A DNA stretch of 7,136 nt from positions 1 to 7,136 of the forward strand of contig CAKTFL010000111.1 in the NCBI GenBank assembly GCA_934555855.1. The letters are read 5' to 3'. The translations under genes and the position numbers were made by a program. The notes beneath the pieces are model-generated. The model was not told the origin of the DNA and made no database searches. It was given only the letters and a program-made list of their open reading frames with translations. This document shows, one piece after another, positions 6,324 through 7,136 of the stretch (position 1 is its first letter; the number at the start of each line of letters is the position of its first letter). The DNA is from an uncultured Sphingomonas sp. Lineage in GTDB: Bacteria; Pseudomonadota; Alphaproteobacteria; Sphingomonadales; Sphingomonadaceae.

Positions 6324-6395
6324 TCGCATTGCGACGCAGCATACATGCTCCGCAGTGTTGCGAGTGGATGCATCAAAAGATGCGCCAATCGCATC
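6324..6395. promoter_or_regulatory. Cluster of four GCAT/CGCA-type dyads, candidate operator region
   Basis: Within 72 bp there are TCGCA-T-TGCGA (6324-6334), GCAT-AC-ATGC (6339-6348), the palindrome GATGCATC (6367-6374), and GATGCG-CCAAT-CGCATC (6379-6395). AATCGCAT occurs twice (6322-6329 and 6387-6394). Such density upstream of a receptor gene suggests binding by a dimeric regulator, but no site is recognised with certainty. Confidence 0.4.
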
Positions 6396-6463
6396 AACCT
6401 TCCGGTGGGGACATCGGCCGACAACCGCCATCAGCGCGGTGCGTCCGATCATGTCCAATCATT

Positions 6464-6468
6464 GGGGG
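6464..6468 (+). promoter_or_regulatory. Probable ribosome binding site of the second TonB receptor
   Basis: GGGGG lies 6 nt before ATG 6475. The other in-frame ATG, at 6451, has no purine-rich site upstream, so 6475 is preferred. Confidence 0.45.
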
Positions 6469-6474
6469 TTCTTC

Positions 6475-7136
6475 ATGCGAGCATCGTTGGTTGTTGATCT
6501 CTTCCTGGGGTCATCCCTGGCCGTCATGGCATCACAGGCCATGGCGCAAACCGGGCCCGCATCCGACGCACAGGTCGCGACCAACCCGCCGGCCCAGTCC
6601 GCCCCGGTCGATGCGCCCGCATCTGCAACGCCCACCGCGGAGGATCACAGCAGCGACGTCGTGGTACTCGGAACACGCCGCAGCGACCGAACCGTCACCG
6701 ACTCCGCGTCGCCGGTCGACGTCGTCAGCTCTGCCGAGCTGCAGGCGCAGCCTTCGGCCAACATGCTGGATACGATCAAGAACATCATCCCGTCCTTCTT
6801 CGTCGGGCAGAACACCATCGCCGACGCCTCCAGCTTCGTCCGCTCGCCGTCCCTGCGCGGCCTGCCTGGCGATCAGGTGCTCGTGATGCTGAACGGCAGG
6901 CGCTACAACCGCTCGGCGCTGGTGCAGGTCTATTCGGGCGGCGACACCGGCCTGTCCTACGGCTCGCAGGCGGCGGACCTGTCGGCAATCCCGTCGATCG
7001 CGATCGGCAACCTTCAGATCCTGCGCGAGGGCGCAACCGCCCAATACGGGTCCGACGCGATCGCCGGCGTGATGAACTTCGGCCTGCGGAAGGATGCCGG
7101 CCTGGAGATTCAGGGTCGCTGGGGTCAGTATTACGA
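6475..7136 (+). CDS. TonB-dependent outer-membrane receptor, 3' partial (first 220 aa)
   Basis: The frame is open from ATG 6475 to the window end, so only the signal peptide and plug are present. Residues 1-24 form a signal peptide ending in AMA, with cleavage before Gln25. A Pro/Ala-rich spacer (25-60) leads to the TonB box DVVVLGTRRSDRT (61-73). The plug shows NMLDTIKNIIPSF (96-108), SLRGLPGDQVLVMLNGRR (126-143), IPSIAIGNLQILREGATAQY (172-191) and GSDAIAGVMNF (192-202), all canonical for the family. There is no STN domain. It belongs to a different subfamily from the receptor at 1487: the plug sequences differ widely and there is no Cys in the visible part. The start could also be the in-frame ATG 6451, adding MSNHWGFF, but the Gly-rich site at 6464 favours 6475. 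It is preceded by a dyad-rich gap, suggesting its own regulated promoter. The substrate is unknown. Confidence 0.93.
   Translation, partial: MRASLVVDLFLGSSLAVMASQAMAQTGPASDAQVATNPPAQSAPVDAPASATPTAEDHSSDVVVLGTRRSDRTVTDSASPVDVVSSAELQAQPSANMLDTIKNIIPSFFVGQNTIADASSFVRSPSLRGLPGDQVLVMLNGRRYNRSALVQVYSGGDTGLSYGSQAADLSAIPSIAIGNLQILREGATAQYGSDAIAGVMNFGLRKDAGLEIQGRWGQYY

Larger units (their letters stand above)
6233..6474. other. Non-coding gap before the second TonB receptor
   Basis: About 240 bp without a convincing gene. The reading frame of the last kdpE piece stays open to TAG 6311-6313 but no longer resembles KdpE. The first half is visibly less GC-rich than the rest of the window. It holds several short dyads and a possible -35 hexamer, listed separately. 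The stretch 6400-6450 shows nothing I can name. Confidence 0.6.

Noticed and set aside
6314..6886. 190-codon + strand open frame before and over the second receptor
   Set aside because: It overlaps the receptor start in another frame. The receptor frame carries a signal peptide, TonB box and plug motifs, whereas this one is Pro/Ser/Arg-rich noise.

Overview
This is a GC-rich window with strong G/C bias at third codon positions. All convincing genes lie on the + strand. The gene content (TonB-dependent receptors with GTR-type TonB boxes, a receptor-linked beta-helix/propeller protein, a drug/metabolite-type exporter, and a KdpE relic of alphaproteobacterial flavour) suggests an alphaproteobacterium, most likely a sphingomonad. 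That assignment is inference from style and content; no marker gene is present.

Layout. (1) Positions 1-1337 hold the 3' part of a large secreted-type protein: the end of a right-handed beta-helix region, a Pro-Ala linker, and an SMP-30/gluconolactonase-like beta-propeller. (2) Positions 1338-1486 are a 149-bp gap with a 14-bp tandem duplication at the stop codon, a hairpin and a -10-like hexamer. (3) Positions 1487-4528 encode a complete 1013-aa TonB-dependent outer-membrane receptor whose ten cysteines fall into five close pairs. (4) Positions 4587-4742 encode a likely 51-aa protein with a good ribosome binding site that is partly buried in a possible stem-loop. (5) Positions 4791-5813 encode a ten-helix EamA/DMT-family inner-membrane transporter. 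(6) Positions 5870-6232 are a decayed kdpE response-regulator relic: the receiver domain is absent, the conserved Trp codon has become TGA, and the frame changes twice. (7) Positions 6233-6474 are non-coding, less GC-rich, and carry a cluster of short dyads. (8) Positions 6475-7136 are the 5' end of a second TonB-dependent receptor of a different subfamily, running off the window.

How the parts may work together. The beta-helix/propeller protein and the first receptor are adjacent and co-directional. They could form part of a glycan or sugar-acid acquisition locus, with an extracytoplasmic enzyme acting on substrate that the receptor then imports through TonB energy. The substrate cannot be read from the sequence. 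The EamA transporter and the small protein may be unrelated passengers. The kdpE relic marks an old rearrangement between the EamA gene and the second receptor. I see no CRISPR array, rRNA, tRNA, transposase or phage gene. No clearly new biological system is evident. The kdpE relic, the two-domain protein and the dyad cluster before the second receptor are the points most worth checking.
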